From assembly GCA_933822405.4 (NCBI GenBank), contig CAKOGP040001809.1, positions 1 through 17,264 of the forward strand: a stretch of DNA of 17,264 nucleotides, written 5' to 3'. This document shows, one piece after another, positions 16,616-17,264 of this stretch; positions within the stretch are counted from its first letter, which is position 1, and every line of letters begins with the position of its first letter. The notes under the pieces are model-generated. The model had not been told where the DNA came from and made no database searches. It saw only the letters and a list, made by a program, of their open reading frames with translations. Made by a program: the position numbers and the translations under genes. Origin of the DNA: Cylindrotheca closterium (taxonomy: Eukaryota; Bacillariophyta; Bacillariophyceae; Bacillariales; Bacillariaceae).

Positions 16616-17264
16616 CATTCCTTGACACGCTTCGTTCAACCTGCGGCTGGTAATGCTTCTGCTGCTGCGGCTGCTGCTGGTGATGATGATGATCATACTG
16701 GTGCTGGTGATGTGGACGGTGATGTGGACGATGGGTTTCTGCATTATGATCCAGATCCCAATGCCACCACTGTTGCAATCTCCTTATGGGAAAGGAGACG
16801 AGCAAACACAGGAGCCGGGGTTTCCCGTGCCGAAGACATGAAACTGCTTGGACACAAGAACGAGTCCCTTCCAATGGTGACTGTGAAAATGAACAATGAG
16901 GACAAGCTAGTTGCTCCCAATCGCATCTTGACTGCCAGAATTCAACCCCACATTACAATCATCATGTTCTACCTACCAAAGAACGACGATCGTTTGCCTC
17001 CCATCCATTATGTCTTGCAAGCTCTTCAGGATCACCCAGGGGCGTGGGAGCATTTCTGCAGAGACTGCAATGTGCGCATGGTGGCTAAACTACGCGACGA
17101 GAACAATCCGATGAAGCCACAGAATTGCAACCGAACAGGAGGCCTAGCAACAAGAGAATGGCCGTGCCTAGTGGGATTCCGTACAAAACAGTGGACTGCC
17201 CAGATTCTTGAAACCTGGGCCAAAAAGGTTGCACACAAGCTCCAATCTGTTGCACATATCAAAT
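16616..17264 (+). CDS. Open-ended protein frame at the right edge, product unrecognised
   Basis: The frame is open for 216 codons from 16616 to the window end with no stop. It begins with GNASAAAAAAGDDDDHTG and Gly/Asp repeats, coded by GCT- and GAT-rich triplet runs (16649-16735). It then turns globular: VAISLWERRRANTGAGVS, RILTARIQPHITIIMFYLPK, LPPIHYVLQALQDHPGAWEH, and a Cys-containing region FCRDCNVRMVAK...PQNCNRTGG...EWPCLVGF. The first in-frame Met is at 16838, so the true start is probably upstream, in the low-complexity piece, across a frameshift or an unseen splice. The CxxC with two later Cys could bind zinc, but no family is recognised. Overlapping minus-strand frames are His- and Gln-rich mirrors of the triplet repeats. 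Confidence 0.6.
16649..16735 (+). repeat. GCT/GAT triplet-rich tract coding Ala6, Asp4 and Gly-Asp repeats
   Basis: Runs of GCT/GCG, then GAT, then GGTGATGTGGAC repeated, code a disordered Ala-Asp-Gly linker in the open-ended frame. Such tracts are prone to slippage, which fits the frame problems nearby. Confidence 0.7.

Noticed and set aside
16509..16874. His/Gln-rich minus-strand frame
   Set aside because: It mirrors the GCT/GAT triplet repeats of the plus-strand open frame (Asp codons give His-rich antisense).

Overview
The window is nuclear DNA of a eukaryote made mostly of decayed transposable elements. Three things point to a diatom or related alga, although no single feature proves it: a Copia-type retrotransposon relic with the protease-to-pre-integrase arrangement familiar from diatom Copia elements, short GT-AG introns with GTAAGT/GTGAGT donors, and a large Helitron Rep-helicase protein. 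No bacterial operon structure, rRNA, tRNA or CRISPR array was seen.

Left part (1-4600). A truncated Copia polyprotein (326-859) is preceded by two kinds of short tandem duplication. Next comes mostly non-coding relic sequence holding an AGATCT-type hexamer array (1297-1332), a frame-broken coding fragment (1425-1681), a diverged direct repeat (2457/2516), and a degenerate multi-exon gene (3321-4039) in which a 215-bp block with a coding exon and its 5' splice site is tandemly duplicated.

Middle part (4600-9040), plus strand. A fold-back unit is bounded by inverted arrays of a GGGAACTTT-type repeat (4669-4735 and 5380-5487) around a possible exon. It is followed by an intact 341-residue protein (5537-6562) with the HxD...H...R signature of a 2-oxoglutarate/Fe(II) dioxygenase. 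After that lies a second, intron-containing but frameshifted gene (7018-9037) whose last and longest frame looks like a papain-fold cysteine protease (Cys125/126, His220, Asp231).

Right part (9092-15736), minus strand. One long Helitron Rep-helicase pseudogene runs tail-to-tail with the protease gene, 54 bp apart. In coding order it has a basic N-terminus and Cys cluster, a pre-Rep region, an HUH Rep domain (HFH at 12585-12593), a linker, and an SF1/PIF1-like helicase (Walker A at 10800-10823, motif VI-like block near 9385-9430). It is broken by at least eight frameshifts or stops, carries a 51-bp in-frame tandem duplication, and is interrupted by a 565-bp MITE with about 160-bp terminal inverted repeats and TTAA at both ends (14579-15143). 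Beyond it (16399-17264) lies a plus-strand protein frame that leaves the window without a stop.

The most interesting hypothesis is that the dioxygenase and cysteine protease are cargo or accessory genes of the adjacent Helitron. The element's termini could not be identified, so this association rests on adjacency and convergent layout only.
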